Origin: Burkholderia ubonensis
Lineage (GTDB): Bacteria; Pseudomonadota; Gammaproteobacteria; Burkholderiales; Burkholderiaceae
Reading direction: 5' to 3'
Length of the DNA stretch: 64,000 nucleotides
Assembly (NCBI RefSeq): GCF_902833085.1
Contig: NZ_CADFEB010000008.1
Span: 109,858 to 173,857, forward strand
In this document: positions 35,094 to 44,323 of the stretch, piece by piece
Numbering within the stretch: position 1 is the stretch's first letter
Layout: every line of letters starts with the position of its first letter
Made by a program: the position numbers and the translations under genes
Notes under the pieces: model-generated
Told to the model about the DNA's origin: nothing
Database searches by the model: none
The model's input: only the letters and a program-made list of their open reading frames with translations

Positions 35094-35204
35094 CGCACAT
35101 GACATGGCGCACGGTCTGGCGTCCGGGCAGGCCAGCCCGGACGTGTATCGGCAGACACGTCGCGCATGTGCAGCGGCACGAATACTGAAGAAACGGAGAT
35201 CGCC

Positions 35205-35387
35205 ATGCGAACGGGAATCAAGGCGGTAGCGAGATGGATTGACGACAGGGGCGGGGTCACGGCGATCGAATACGCGTTGCTGGCGTCGCTGATCGCGATG
35301 GCCATCGTCATTGCCGTGACGACGCTCGGCACGACGCTCGACGGTCTTTACCTGGACGTTGCGGCCCGCATCACGGCCGCGACCTGA
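35205..35387 (+). CDS. flp: Divergent Flp-type prepilin, copy 3
   Basis: This 60-residue prepilin has leader MRTGIKAVARWIDDRGG and motif VTAIEYALLASLIAMAIVIA. The Glu-Tyr pair is conserved but the rest differs from copies 1 and 2 (C-terminus GLYLDVAARITAAT). It may be a minor pilin that initiates or caps the fibre. ATG behind ACGGAG. The prepilin peptidase gene follows after 31 bases. Confidence 0.9.
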   Translation: MRTGIKAVARWIDDRGGVTAIEYALLASLIAMAIVIAVTTLGTTLDGLYLDVAARITAAT

Positions 35388-35418
35388 ATCATCCCACCCA
35401 CGATCGAAGAGGCCAGCC

Positions 35419-35958
35419 ATGTTGCCTGTCATGCCGCCCCACCCGATTCCGCTGTGCGTCACGACGCTCGTGGTCGTCGCGGCGAGCACGGACCTGACGT
35501 GCCGTCGCATTCCGAACCGCCTGCTCGCAGTCGGGCTCGGCGGCGCGCTGGTCGCGCAGTGCGTGCTGCTCGGGCCGTGGGCCGGTGTGCTCGCATGGCT
35601 CGCCGGCGCCGCGACCGGGCTCGCGCTGCTGCTGCCGCTGTACCTGATGCACGGGATGGCGGCCGGCGACGTGAAGCTGATGCTGACGATCGGCGCGTGG
35701 GTCGGCCCCGCGCTCGCGGTCTGGATCGTGCTCGCGACCTTCGTCGCGGGCGGCGTCGGCGCGCTGGCGGTGGTGGTGTGGCGAGGCCGCGCGCGGCAGC
35801 TGTTCGCGAACATCCGCTACCTGCTCGCGCGCAGCGCGCTCAGGCAGCAGGGCCTGGGGGCCGAGATGCCGGCGCAGGTCGCGTCGGTGGGGGCGTTGCC
35901 GTACGGCGTTGCAATCGCCGCAGGCACGCTGGGGATGTTGTTCGCGGCCGCCGTGTAG
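35419..35958 (+). CDS. cpaA: Prepilin peptidase of the Tad system (TadV/CpaA)
   Basis: This 179-residue inner-membrane aspartic protease has four or five helices. The two catalytic aspartates are in ASTDLTCRRIPNR (near residue 24) and AAGDVKLML (near residue 83, the family GxGD-like motif, here AGD). The methyltransferase domain of PilD is absent, as is normal for TadV/CpaA. It processes the three Flp prepilins just upstream and the TadE/F pseudopilins further on. ATG behind AGAGG. Confidence 0.9.
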   Translation: MLPVMPPHPIPLCVTTLVVVAASTDLTCRRIPNRLLAVGLGGALVAQCVLLGPWAGVLAWLAGAATGLALLLPLYLMHGMAAGDVKLMLTIGAWVGPALAVWIVLATFVAGGVGALAVVVWRGRARQLFANIRYLLARSALRQQGLGAEMPAQVASVGALPYGVAIAAGTLGMLFAAAV

Positions 35959-35998
35959 GCGGGCCGCCTGCGCAATCGATGCTGACAACGGAGCGATC

Positions 35999-37399
35999 AT
36001 GAACGCAGACCACAACGAGCCGAGACGCGACGCGCAGATCGCTCATCTGCCCGATCCGGCGCCGTCGCGCGAGTCGCACACGAAATTCCAGCCGCGCCTG
36101 CCGCGCGCGCCGCGCACGCTCGCGGATACCGGGCTCAAGGACACGTTCGTAGCCGGCCTGGTGCTCAAGTCGACGCTGATGCACGGGCGCTCGGAGTACG
36201 CGGACCTGATCGACCGGCACTGCCTGCCGATCTCGGTGCTCGACGACGTGCTCGCGTTCCTCGTGCGCGAGCATCTCGTCGAGATCACGCACCGTGGCAC
36301 GACCGATCTCGACGTGTCGTTCCGCCTGACCGACGCCGGCCGCGTGCTCGCGATCGAGGAAAAGGCGCACAGCAACTACGCCGGCCCCGCGCCGGTCACG
36401 CTCGACGCGTATCTCGAGATGATCGACCTCCATTCGGTTCGCAGGCAGCGCATCGCACGCGCCGACGTGATGGCCGCGTTCGAGGGCATCGTGTACGACA
36501 TGGCGATCATCGAAGCCGCGGCCGCCGCGCTGAACGCCGGCCGGCCGCTGCTGATCCACGGGCCGGCGGGCAGCGGCAAGACCTTCCTCGCGGAGCGCCT
36601 CGGCTCGCTGATGCGCGGCGAAGTGCCGGTGCCGTACGCGATCTACGCGGGCGGCGAGATCATCCAGATCCACGACCCGCTCGTGCACGTCGACGCGGCG
36701 CAGCAGCCGGACGGGCAGTCGGTCGACCGCCGCTGGCGGCTGTGCGAGCGCCCGATGGTGCTGTCGGGCGGCGAGCTGACGCTCGAAGAGCTCGACCTGC
36801 GGCGCGAAGACGCATCCGGCTGCTACCAGGCGCCGCCGCACGTGAAGGCCAACATGGGCATGTACGTCGTCGACGACCTCGGCCGCCAGCGCGTCGAGCC
36901 GCGCGACCTGCTCAACCGCTGGCTGCGGCCGCTCGATCGCGGCGTCGACCTGCTGACGCTCGGCTCGGGCAACCGCTTCGTCGTGCCGTTCGACGTGTGG
37001 CCGGTGTTCTCGAGCAACATCGCGCCGTCGCAGTTCGGCGACGACGCGTTCCTGCGCCGCCTCGGCTCGAAGCTCTACGTCGGGCCGATGGCGATCGAGG
37101 ACTACCACGCGGTGTTCGACGCGATGTGCCGCTCGCTCGGCCTCGTGCCGGCCAACGACGCGTTCGACTACCTCGCGCACAAGCTGCACCTGCCGACCGG
37201 CAAGGCGTTCCTCGCCTGCTTCCCGGGCGACCTGCTGCGTCTCGTCGCCGCGTCGGCGCGCTATCGCGGCGACCCGATGGAAGTCACGCCGGAGGGGCTG
37301 CATGAGGCATGGGCCGGCTACTTCGGCGCCGCGCCCGAGCGGGACAGCCCGCATCCGCCGGCGGGCGAGCGGGTGGGCCGCACGCTGATTTCCGGTTGA
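35999..37399 (+). CDS. AAA+ ATPase embedded in the Tad locus
   Basis: This 466-residue protein has a small N-terminal helical domain, perhaps winged-helix-like (YADLIDRHCLPISVLDDVLAFL), followed by an ATPase core. Walker A is HGPAGSGKTFLAERL (around residue 185) and Walker B is YVVDDLGRQ. RWLRPLDRGVDLLTLGSG and FSSNIAPSQFGDDAFLRR follow, the latter placed like sensor 1 and an arginine finger. It is neither the secretion ATPase (cpaF) nor TadZ (cpaE), both present downstream, and is not in canonical Tad loci. Related proteins are annotated as chaperone-like ATPases. Position between cpaA and cpaB implies a pilus-specific remodelling or regulatory task. ATG behind CGGAG. Confidence 0.8.
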   Translation: MNADHNEPRRDAQIAHLPDPAPSRESHTKFQPRLPRAPRTLADTGLKDTFVAGLVLKSTLMHGRSEYADLIDRHCLPISVLDDVLAFLVREHLVEITHRGTTDLDVSFRLTDAGRVLAIEEKAHSNYAGPAPVTLDAYLEMIDLHSVRRQRIARADVMAAFEGIVYDMAIIEAAAAALNAGRPLLIHGPAGSGKTFLAERLGSLMRGEVPVPYAIYAGGEIIQIHDPLVHVDAAQQPDGQSVDRRWRLCERPMVLSGGELTLEELDLRREDASGCYQAPPHVKANMGMYVVDDLGRQRVEPRDLLNRWLRPLDRGVDLLTLGSGNRFVVPFDVWPVFSSNIAPSQFGDDAFLRRLGSKLYVGPMAIEDYHAVFDAMCRSLGLVPANDAFDYLAHKLHLPTGKAFLACFPGDLLRLVAASARYRGDPMEVTPEGLHEAWAGYFGAAPERDSPHPPAGERVGRTLISG

Positions 37400-37434
37400 G
37401 CCGTTTCATTCACGATCTGTCGAGGAGCATTGCC

Positions 37435-38277
37435 ATGAAAAACACTCGCGCAATCACGATGCTGATCATCGCCATGGTGGCCGGTCTCGCCGCCGTCGCG
37501 TTCGCATCGCGGTGGCTCGTTCAAACGTCCACCAGCGCCGTCACGCAAGTTGCCGTCGCGGCCACCGACCTCAACCTGGGCGAGCCGATCGGGCCGGCCC
37601 AGGTCCACACCGTCAGCTGGCCGTCGGGCAGCGTGCCCCCCGGCACGTTCACCGACACCAAGTCGCTCGAAGGGCGCGTCGTGCGCACGAGCCTCGCGCG
37701 CGGCGAGCCCGTGCTCGAAGCGAAGCTCGCGCCGATCGGCACGAAGGGCGGGCTGTCCGCCGTGATCGGCGCGGGCAACCGCGCGATCACGGTGCGGGTC
37801 AACGACGTCGTTGGCGTCGCGGGCTTCGCGCTGCCGGGCAACTACGTCGACGTGATCGTCAACACCCAGGAGCCGGGCAAGACCGACAACCAGCAGAGCA
37901 TCTCGAAGATCGTGCTCGAGCACATCCTGGTGCTGGCGGTCGCGCAGCAGGTCAGCCGCGACGATACGGCGCCGAAGGTCGTCAACGCGGTGACGCTCGA
38001 AGTGTCGCCCGAGCAGGCGGAGAAGCTCGACGTCGCGCGCAGCGTCGGCACGCTGTCGCTCGTGCTGCGCAACCAGGTGGACAAGCAGACGCTGAACACC
38101 GACGGCGCGACCAAGCTCACGCTGCTCGGCATGCCCGCGGCGCCGTCGGCTCCGCCGGCGCCCGCCCGTGCGAAGCCGGTGCGCGTGCACGTCGCGTCGC
38201 ATGCGGCGCCGGCGGCGGTGCGGCGCGACTGCATCGGTGTGCTGACGGGCGTGGCCGGCAGCCTCGAATGCTTCTGA
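37435..38277 (+). CDS. cpaB: Pilus assembly protein CpaB/RcpC
   Basis: In this 280-residue protein an N-terminal membrane anchor (TMLIIAMVAGLAAVAFAS) is followed by a SAF domain (VAVAATDLNLGEPI, SLARGEPVLEAKL). The RcpC/CpaB domain follows with the conserved RAITVRVNDVVGVAGFALPGNYVDV. The protein acts in the periplasm with the secretin, probably in outer-membrane channel assembly. A Pro/Ala-rich stretch precedes the end, and two cysteines in the last 20 residues could form a disulfide. ATG behind CGAGGAG. Confidence 0.93.
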   Translation: MKNTRAITMLIIAMVAGLAAVAFASRWLVQTSTSAVTQVAVAATDLNLGEPIGPAQVHTVSWPSGSVPPGTFTDTKSLEGRVVRTSLARGEPVLEAKLAPIGTKGGLSAVIGAGNRAITVRVNDVVGVAGFALPGNYVDVIVNTQEPGKTDNQQSISKIVLEHILVLAVAQQVSRDDTAPKVVNAVTLEVSPEQAEKLDVARSVGTLSLVLRNQVDKQTLNTDGATKLTLLGMPAAPSAPPAPARAKPVRVHVASHAAPAAVRRDCIGVLTGVAGSLECF

Positions 38278-38396
38278 GCACATCAACAACAGGTATGGCG
38301 TCAACAACACGGACAGCAACCAGGCCGCTCGCCGCAAGCGGCGGCCTTTGACAGTCAAGCCCGGCGCTTCGCCGGGAATTCGGGGGATCAGACGAA

Positions 38397-40472
38397 ATGA
38401 AGATCAAACCGCAAAGTTCTGGAGCCGGACCGGCGCGCCTGCGCGCCCTGCACGGCGCGATGGTGGCGGCAATTCTCTGCGCCGGCTGGTTCAACGTCTA
38501 CAGCGCGGTCGCGCAGGTCGGCGCCGAGTCGGGGGCGCTACTCAAGGGCGGCCCGGCGAGTGCGCCGGCGGCGATGGGCAAGGGACCGATGCAGATGACG
38601 ATCAGCATGACGCCGGCGCCTGCAGCGGGGGCCGCGGCCGCCGCCGCGAACGGGCCGCTGCGCGGGCCGAACTGCGTCGGCGCGGTGCGCGAATCGACGT
38701 CCGTCAGCGTGCCGCTCGGCAAGTCGATGCTGGTGCCGATGCCGGAGCCCGTGCGCAATCGCACGATCGGCAACCCGGCCGTCGCGCAGGCGACGATGGT
38801 GTCGCCGCAGACGCTCTACATCCTCGGGCTGTCGGTCGGCACGACCAACATGATCGTGCAGGGCAAGAGCGGCGCGTGCCGGATCATCGACGTGGCGGTC
38901 GGCGCCGACGCGGGCGGCCTGCAGGCGTCGCTCGGGCAGCTGATGCCGGGCGAGCGCGACATCCACGTGTCGACCGCGGCCGACACGATCGTGCTCGCGG
39001 GCAACGTGTCGAGCTCGCAGGCCGCGCAGCAGGCGGCCGCGATCGCGAAGGCCTATGCGAACGCGGGCGGCGGCGGCGCCAACGGCGACAACAAGGGCGG
39101 CGGCACCGTGCTCAACATGCTGACCGTGACCGCGCCGCAGCAGGTGATGCTCGAGGTGAAGGTCGCCGAGGTGTCGAAGACGCTGATCAACCAGCTCGGC
39201 TCGGCGTTCAACATCCAGGGCGGCTTCGGCTCGTGGAGCGGCGCGCTGGTGAGCAACCTGCTCGCCGGCGTCGCGAGCGGCATCATGGCGAACAAGGCGA
39301 ACAACCGGCCGTTCCGCGTCGCGGTGGACGCGCAGAACACCGACGACCTCGTCAAGATCCTCGCGGAGCCGAACCTCGTGACGATCAGCGGCCAGGAAGC
39401 GACCTTCCTCGCCGGCGGCAAGATCTTCATCCCGGTCCCGCAGAGCAATACCAGCGGCGGCACGACGATCACGCTGCAGGAAGAGGAATTCGGCGTCGCG
39501 CTGCGGTTCCTGCCGACGGTGCTGTCGAACGGCCGCATCAGCATGAAGGTCGCGCCGGAAGTGTCGGAGCTGTCGCAGACGGGCGTCACGCTTACCGCGA
39601 CCAACGTCGCCGGCGCGTCGATCCTGCCGCTGATCACGACGCGGCGCGCGTCGACGACCGTGCAGATGGCGGACGGTGAAACGTTCGCGATCGGCGGGCT
39701 GATCAAGGACAACGTGACGGGCTCGCTGAAGGCGGTGCCGGGCATCGGCGAAATCCCGGTGCTGGGCGCGCTGGCGCGCAGCACGTCGTTCCAGCAGGAC
39801 CGCACCGAGCTGATCTTCATCATCACGCCGCACCTCGTGAAGCCGCTGCAGACCGCCGACGTGCCGCTGCCGACCGACAGCTTTACCCGGACGAACGAAG
39901 CGGACGTGTTCGCGACCGGCAACATGGAAGGGCGAGGCGGGCTGCGCAAGCACGGCAGGGCGCCCGCGAGCGAGGCCGCGCCGACGCAGCAGTCGATGCC
40001 GCAGTCGCAGGCGCCGGCTCCCGTGCCGGCCCCGGCGCCCGCGCCGCAGTCGGACGAGCCCGCCGCCTCCGCCGCGCTGCCGGCGCCGCGCGCGCCGCAC
40101 GCCGATCCGGCCGCGCAGCCGGCCGTGACGGCGCTGCCGGTGACGACGCAGGACGTGCCGGCCAAGCCGATCGCGGCATCGTCGTCACCGGTGAAGGCCG
40201 TGCTGGCCAGGCAGTTCGCGGCAGCACCGGCCCCGGTGAAGGCCGAGCCGGTCAAGCCGGTCGCGGCAGCACCGGCTCCGGTCAAGGCCGAACCGGCACC
40301 GGCCGCTGCTGCACCGGCCGCCGCCGACGCGACGGCGGCCCGCGTCGCCCGCATCGAAGCGGCCGCCGCCCGCATCGCCGCGGCGACCCAGGCGAACCCG
40401 CCGAGCCCGGCCAATCGCCGCCCGCAACAGGTTGCCGGCGCAAACGCCGCGCCGTCGTCCACCGATCGTTGA
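38397..40472 (+). CDS. cpaC: Tad secretin RcpA/CpaC with long Pro/Ala-rich tail
   Basis: This 691-residue outer-membrane secretin has a signal sequence around residues 20-40 and N-domains (SVPLGKSMLVPMPEPV, TNMIVQGKSGACRIIDV). A BON-like segment (IVLAGNVSSSQAAQQ) precedes the secretin core (VMLEVKVAEVSKTLINQLG, LAEPNLVTISGQEATFLAGG, GFxxIGGLIKDN-type end region). Family members normally stop near residue 500. Here about 180 more residues follow, dominated by Pro and Ala with two copies of AAAPAPVKAEP. The tail is probably periplasmic or surface-exposed and disordered. The Flp fibre passes through this channel. Confidence 0.92.
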   Translation: MKIKPQSSGAGPARLRALHGAMVAAILCAGWFNVYSAVAQVGAESGALLKGGPASAPAAMGKGPMQMTISMTPAPAAGAAAAAANGPLRGPNCVGAVRESTSVSVPLGKSMLVPMPEPVRNRTIGNPAVAQATMVSPQTLYILGLSVGTTNMIVQGKSGACRIIDVAVGADAGGLQASLGQLMPGERDIHVSTAADTIVLAGNVSSSQAAQQAAAIAKAYANAGGGGANGDNKGGGTVLNMLTVTAPQQVMLEVKVAEVSKTLINQLGSAFNIQGGFGSWSGALVSNLLAGVASGIMANKANNRPFRVAVDAQNTDDLVKILAEPNLVTISGQEATFLAGGKIFIPVPQSNTSGGTTITLQEEEFGVALRFLPTVLSNGRISMKVAPEVSELSQTGVTLTATNVAGASILPLITTRRASTTVQMADGETFAIGGLIKDNVTGSLKAVPGIGEIPVLGALARSTSFQQDRTELIFIITPHLVKPLQTADVPLPTDSFTRTNEADVFATGNMEGRGGLRKHGRAPASEAAPTQQSMPQSQAPAPVPAPAPAPQSDEPAASAALPAPRAPHADPAAQPAVTALPVTTQDVPAKPIAASSSPVKAVLARQFAAAPAPVKAEPVKPVAAAPAPVKAEPAPAAAAPAAADATAARVARIEAAAARIAAATQANPPSPANRRPQQVAGANAAPSSTDR

Positions 40473-40494
40473 AAAGACACTCAAGGGGAAGCTC

Positions 40495-40791
40495 ATGAAA
40501 TCCGCCTACCTCGTAATCGTGCGCCGCGTGGCCCTGGCCGCGCCGCTCGCCGCCGCGCTCGCGGGCTGCATGTCGTCGACGCCGGTGTGGGACGGCCGCT
40601 TCGGCGAGTCGGTGCGCGCCGTGACGCAAGCGCAGATCATCGATCCGCATGCCGCGGAGCACGCGCCGAAGCCGGCAGTGTCGGGCAGCGCCGCGGCGTC
40701 CGCGCTCGACAACTACGACAAGTCGTTCCAGACGGTTCAGCCGCCGTCGAACACGTTCGTGATCGGCATCAGCAAGTCCGCCAACCAATAA
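40495..40791 (+). CDS. Small Tad-locus lipoprotein
   Basis: This 98-residue protein has a lipoprotein signal peptide ending LAAALAGC (lipidated Cys near residue 25) and then a short hydrophilic region (PVWDGRFGESVRAVTQAQ, SALDNYDKSFQ). Its position directly after the secretin gene suggests a pilotin or a CpaD/RcpB-like accessory factor for secretin targeting. The sequence is too short for firm family assignment. ATG behind AAGGGGAAG. Confidence 0.75.
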   Translation: MKSAYLVIVRRVALAAPLAAALAGCMSSTPVWDGRFGESVRAVTQAQIIDPHAAEHAPKPAVSGSAAASALDNYDKSFQTVQPPSNTFVIGISKSANQ

Positions 40792-40815
40792 CGACAGCCG
40801 CTCAGGGAGATTGCC

Positions 40816-42072
40816 ATGTCCCGCGTCGCTCAACATCCTCGAATCACCGCTCGCGGCAGCCGCCGCCAGCGCGGCGCCGTCGCGGTCATCGTCGCCCTCG
40901 CGCTGGCGGTGCTGATCGGGTTCGTCGGCCTCGCGCTGGATCTTGGCAAGCTGTACGTCACGCGCAGCGAACTGCAGAACAGCGCCGATGCCTGTGCATT
41001 GGCGGCTGCGCGTGACCTGACCGGCGCCACGGTGAACCTGTCGGTTTCGGAGGCGGCCGGCATTACCGCCGGCCACCAGAATTTCGCGCTGTTCCAGCAG
41101 AACGCGGTGCAGCTGCTGACGGATTCGAACGTCACCTTCAGCGATGCGCTGACCAATCCGTTCCTGCCGAAGGGCTCGGTATCGGCGCCGGCGAGCATCA
41201 AGTACGTGAAGTGCACGACGGCGCAGGGCAACATCGCGAACTGGTTCATCCAGGCGCTGAACGTGATCCCGGGCATCAACATCGCGAACGCGTCGGTGTC
41301 GGCCGCCGCGGTCGCGACCGTCGGGCCGGCGCAGACGACCTGTGCGATTCCTGTGTTCGTCTGCAAGGCGGGCACCAACGTGAGCCCGCCGGTGGCCGGC
41401 GCCAGCTACAACATCGGCGACTGGATGGCCTCGAAGACGGGCTCTCCGCCGAGCTACGGCGCCGGCAACTTCGGCTGGGCGGCGCTCAACGGCTCGAACA
41501 GCGCGTCGGAGATCACCAAGGAACTGGCCGGCAACTACTGCAACCTGCCGGCGGTCGGATCGAGCCTCGGCTCGCCGGGGAACAAGGTGTCGAGCGGCGA
41601 TGCGTGGAATACGCGCTTCGGCATCTACAACAACCCGTTCAAGGGCCCGGCGGACGGCACGCCCGATTTCACCGGCTGGACGTACAACACGACCACGTGG
41701 GCCACGGGACGGGACGCATACGCCGACTTCGTGGCCCACCGCCGGACGTTCGCCAGCTATCAGGGCGACGCGACGACCGGCATCACCACGAGCGGCTCGT
41801 ATGCGGCGAGCAACTATACGGCCGGCGCGGATCGCCGCCTGGTGCTGGCGCCCGAAGTCGACTGCACGCAGCTGTTGAGCGGCCACAGCGCGCCGGTGCT
41901 GCAGTGGGACTGCATGCTGATGCTCGACCCGATGGGCTCGGGCGGCGGCGCAGGCCCGGTGCACCTCGAATATCGCGGCTCGTCGTCGATGGCGGGCAGC
42001 CCATGCGCCACCGAAGGCGTGCCGGGCGACCTCGGCTCGGTCGGGCCGATGGTGCCCGTGCTGCTTCAATAA
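40816..42072 (+). CDS. tadG: TadG-like pseudopilin/assembly protein
   Basis: In this 418-residue protein a TadE/TadG-type N-terminus (RRQRGAVAVIVALALAVLIGF) provides a single membrane helix. SELQNSADACALAAARDLTG is typical of the TadG group (Flp pilus assembly TadE/G-like). The rest is periplasmic, Gly/Ser/Asn-rich, with several cysteines suited to disulfides. No von Willebrand A MIDAS motif was recognised, unlike some TadG proteins. The gene is followed 11 bases later by tadE. ATG behind AGGGAG. Confidence 0.85.
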   Translation: MSRVAQHPRITARGSRRQRGAVAVIVALALAVLIGFVGLALDLGKLYVTRSELQNSADACALAAARDLTGATVNLSVSEAAGITAGHQNFALFQQNAVQLLTDSNVTFSDALTNPFLPKGSVSAPASIKYVKCTTAQGNIANWFIQALNVIPGINIANASVSAAAVATVGPAQTTCAIPVFVCKAGTNVSPPVAGASYNIGDWMASKTGSPPSYGAGNFGWAALNGSNSASEITKELAGNYCNLPAVGSSLGSPGNKVSSGDAWNTRFGIYNNPFKGPADGTPDFTGWTYNTTTWATGRDAYADFVAHRRTFASYQGDATTGITTSGSYAASNYTAGADRRLVLAPEVDCTQLLSGHSAPVLQWDCMLMLDPMGSGGGAGPVHLEYRGSSSMAGSPCATEGVPGDLGSVGPMVPVLLQ

Positions 42073-42083
42073 CCGAGGCGATC

Positions 42084-42620
42084 ATGAACCAGAAGCCCTT
42101 GTCCCGTCGTTCCCGGATGCGCGGCGTCGCCGCGGTCGAGTTCGCGTTCGTGATGATTCCGCTCGTGCTGCTCGTCACCGGCGTCGCGGAGTTCGGCCGC
42201 GCGATCTACCAGTACGAGGCGCTGACCAAGTCGACGCGCGATGCGGCGCGCTATCTGTCGACGTACCTGCCGAGCGATCCCGCGTATCCGCTCGCGGCCG
42301 CGCAGTGCCTCGCCGTCTACGGCAGCACGACCTGCGGCGCGAAGGGCACCGAGCTCGCGCCCGGGCTGGCGACGACCAACGTGGTGATCTGCGACGCATC
42401 GAACAACACGGGCTGCAGCGATGCGTCCGACCCGCCGCAGTTCGCGAGCGTGGTCACCTACGACGCGAACAACGGCGCGTCGGGCGGCGCGCCGTCCGGG
42501 AGCATCAACCTGGTCGAGGTCAAGATCAAGGGCTACAAGTATGTGCCGATCCCGGCGTTCCCGGGCCTGCCGCAGATCACCTTCGGCAACATCGTCACCG
42601 TGATGAGGCAAGTGTCATGA
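42084..42620 (+). CDS. tadE: TadE pseudopilin
   Basis: This is a 178-residue protein. The basic leader MNQKPLSRRSRMRG is followed by VAAVEFAFVMIPLVLLVTG with the pseudopilin Glu at the expected place. FGRAIYQYEALTKSTRDAARYL is the classical TadE continuation. Four cysteines in the periplasmic part may form disulfides. TadE and TadF are processed by TadV and are thought to prime fibre assembly. Its last codons overlap the tadF start. Confidence 0.92.
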   Translation: MNQKPLSRRSRMRGVAAVEFAFVMIPLVLLVTGVAEFGRAIYQYEALTKSTRDAARYLSTYLPSDPAYPLAAAQCLAVYGSTTCGAKGTELAPGLATTNVVICDASNNTGCSDASDPPQFASVVTYDANNGASGGAPSGSINLVEVKIKGYKYVPIPAFPGLPQITFGNIVTVMRQVS

Positions 42621-43078
42621 AACCGCGCACCCGTTCCCCGCTGCGTCGCCGCGCCGAGCGCGGCGCGACCGTCGTCGAGTTTGCGCTGGTCGCGGCGATC
42701 TTCTGCACGCTGCTGATCGGCATCTGCGAATTCGGCCGCGTGCTGTTCTACTGGAACACCGCGAGCGAGGCGATGCGCCTCGGTGCGCGCACCGCGACCG
42801 TGTGCGACGCGGATGCGACCGTGATCAAGCAGCGCATCACGACGCTGATGCCGCTGCTGAAGGCCAGCAACGTGACGCTCACCTATACGCCGTCGGGCTG
42901 CGATTCCGATCCGACGACCGCGCGCAGCACCTGTACGTTCGTCACGCTGCAAGTGACGGGCATCACGATCAAGACGCTGATCCCGTTCGTGAAGATCAAC
43001 GTCCCCATGCCGTCGTTCTCGACCACGCTCCCTCGCGAGAGCCTGATGTCGTCCACTGGCGGAACGGTCTGCAATTAA
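42617..43078 (+). CDS. tadF: TadF pseudopilin
   Basis: This is a 153-residue protein. Leader MKPRTRSPLRRRAERG precedes ATVVEFALVAAIFCTLLIG, with the Glu conserved. CEFGRVLFYWNTASEAMRLGAR continues the TadE-like pattern. It overlaps tadE (ATGA), which implies coupled translation. The short periplasmic part contains four cysteines. It is expected to act with TadE at the base of the pilus. Confidence 0.92.
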   Translation: MKPRTRSPLRRRAERGATVVEFALVAAIFCTLLIGICEFGRVLFYWNTASEAMRLGARTATVCDADATVIKQRITTLMPLLKASNVTLTYTPSGCDSDPTTARSTCTFVTLQVTGITIKTLIPFVKINVPMPSFSTTLPRESLMSSTGGTVCN

Positions 43079-43094
43079 CCGAACGAGGCAAAAC

Positions 43095-44303
43095 ATGATC
43101 AACATCCTCGTGGCTTCCGACGATACGGGGCGTCTGACGCAGATCGCGCGGCTCGTCGCCGACTGCGGCAACTATCGCGTCACGCGCGCGGCCGGCCGGC
43201 CTGCGCAGATCGAGCATCGCACCGACGGGCTCGACGCGTTCGACGTGCTGATGGTCGACTGCGCGTCGCTCGACGCGGCCGAGCTGGCCGCGATCGAGCG
43301 GATGTGCCGGCTGCACATGGGCCTGACCTGCATGCTCGTGACCGCCGACGCGTCGCAGCACACGCTGCTCGACGCGATGCGCGCCGGCGTGCGCGACGTG
43401 CTGGCGTGGCCGCTCGAAGTGCATGCGCTCACCGACGCGCTGCAGCGTGCGGCCGCACAGAGCACGCGGCGCGACAGCGGCGACACCCGGATCGTCTCGT
43501 TCATGTCGTGCAAGGGCGGCTCGGGCACGACCTTCATCGCGAGCAACGTCGCGTACGAGATCGCCGAGACCTTCAAGCGCCGCGTGCTGCTGATCGACCT
43601 GAACCAGCAGTTCGGCGACGCGGCGTTCCTCGTCTCCGACGAGACGCCGCCGTCGACGCTGCCGCAGCTCTGCACGCAGCTCGAGCGCCTGGACGGCGCG
43701 TTTCTCGACGCGAGCGTCGCGCGGGTCAGCGACACCTTCCACGTGCTGGCCGGCGCGGGCGACCCCGTCAAGGCGGCCGAGATGCGCGAGGATGCGCTCG
43801 AGTGGATCCTCGGCGTCGCCGCGCCGCGCTACGACTTCGTGATCTTCGACGTCGGCCTGAGCCTCAATCCGGTGTCGATGGTCGCGCTCGACCGCAGCGA
43901 CCGGATCGAGCTCGTGCTGCTGCCGACGATGCCGCACGTGCGCGCGGGGCGCCGGCTGCAGGAAATCCTGATGTCGCTCGGCTATCCGCTCGACCGGCTG
44001 CGCCTGATCGTGAACCGCAACGCGCGCGCGAGCGAGCGCACGCGTTCCGCGCTCGAGGAAGTGCTCGGCATGCACGCGACGGACGTGATTCCCGACGATC
44101 CCGTCACCGTGCTCGAATCGGTCAACCAGGGGCACCCGATTTCGCGCCTTGCGCGCAACTGCGCGGTGGCCCGCGCGCTGCAAGGCTGCGCGAAGCAGCT
44201 CGTCGAGGGCGAGATGCGCGCGGGGCACGGCGCGCAGCGCACTGAACCGCTGGTCGCCCGGCTGTTCGGCCGCGGCGCGGCGCCGAAACTCAAGTCCATG
44301 TGA
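43095..44303 (+). CDS. cpaE: TadZ/CpaE ParA-like localisation ATPase
   Basis: In this 402-residue protein the N-terminal receiver-like domain (INILVASDDTGRLTQIARLV) lacks an obvious complete phosphorylation site. The C-terminal MinD/ParA domain has the deviant Walker A CKGGSGTTFIASNVA, in which Thr replaces the usual Lys of GKT while the signature Lys near its start is kept, and FVIFDVGLSLNP as Walker B. TadZ proteins position the Tad machine at a pole. ATG behind ACGAGG. The downstream ATPase gene begins 20 bases later. Confidence 0.92.
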   Translation: MINILVASDDTGRLTQIARLVADCGNYRVTRAAGRPAQIEHRTDGLDAFDVLMVDCASLDAAELAAIERMCRLHMGLTCMLVTADASQHTLLDAMRAGVRDVLAWPLEVHALTDALQRAAAQSTRRDSGDTRIVSFMSCKGGSGTTFIASNVAYEIAETFKRRVLLIDLNQQFGDAAFLVSDETPPSTLPQLCTQLERLDGAFLDASVARVSDTFHVLAGAGDPVKAAEMREDALEWILGVAAPRYDFVIFDVGLSLNPVSMVALDRSDRIELVLLPTMPHVRAGRRLQEILMSLGYPLDRLRLIVNRNARASERTRSALEEVLGMHATDVIPDDPVTVLESVNQGHPISRLARNCAVARALQGCAKQLVEGEMRAGHGAQRTEPLVARLFGRGAAPKLKSM

Positions 44304-44323
44304 ATTCATTCGAGGAGTCGACC

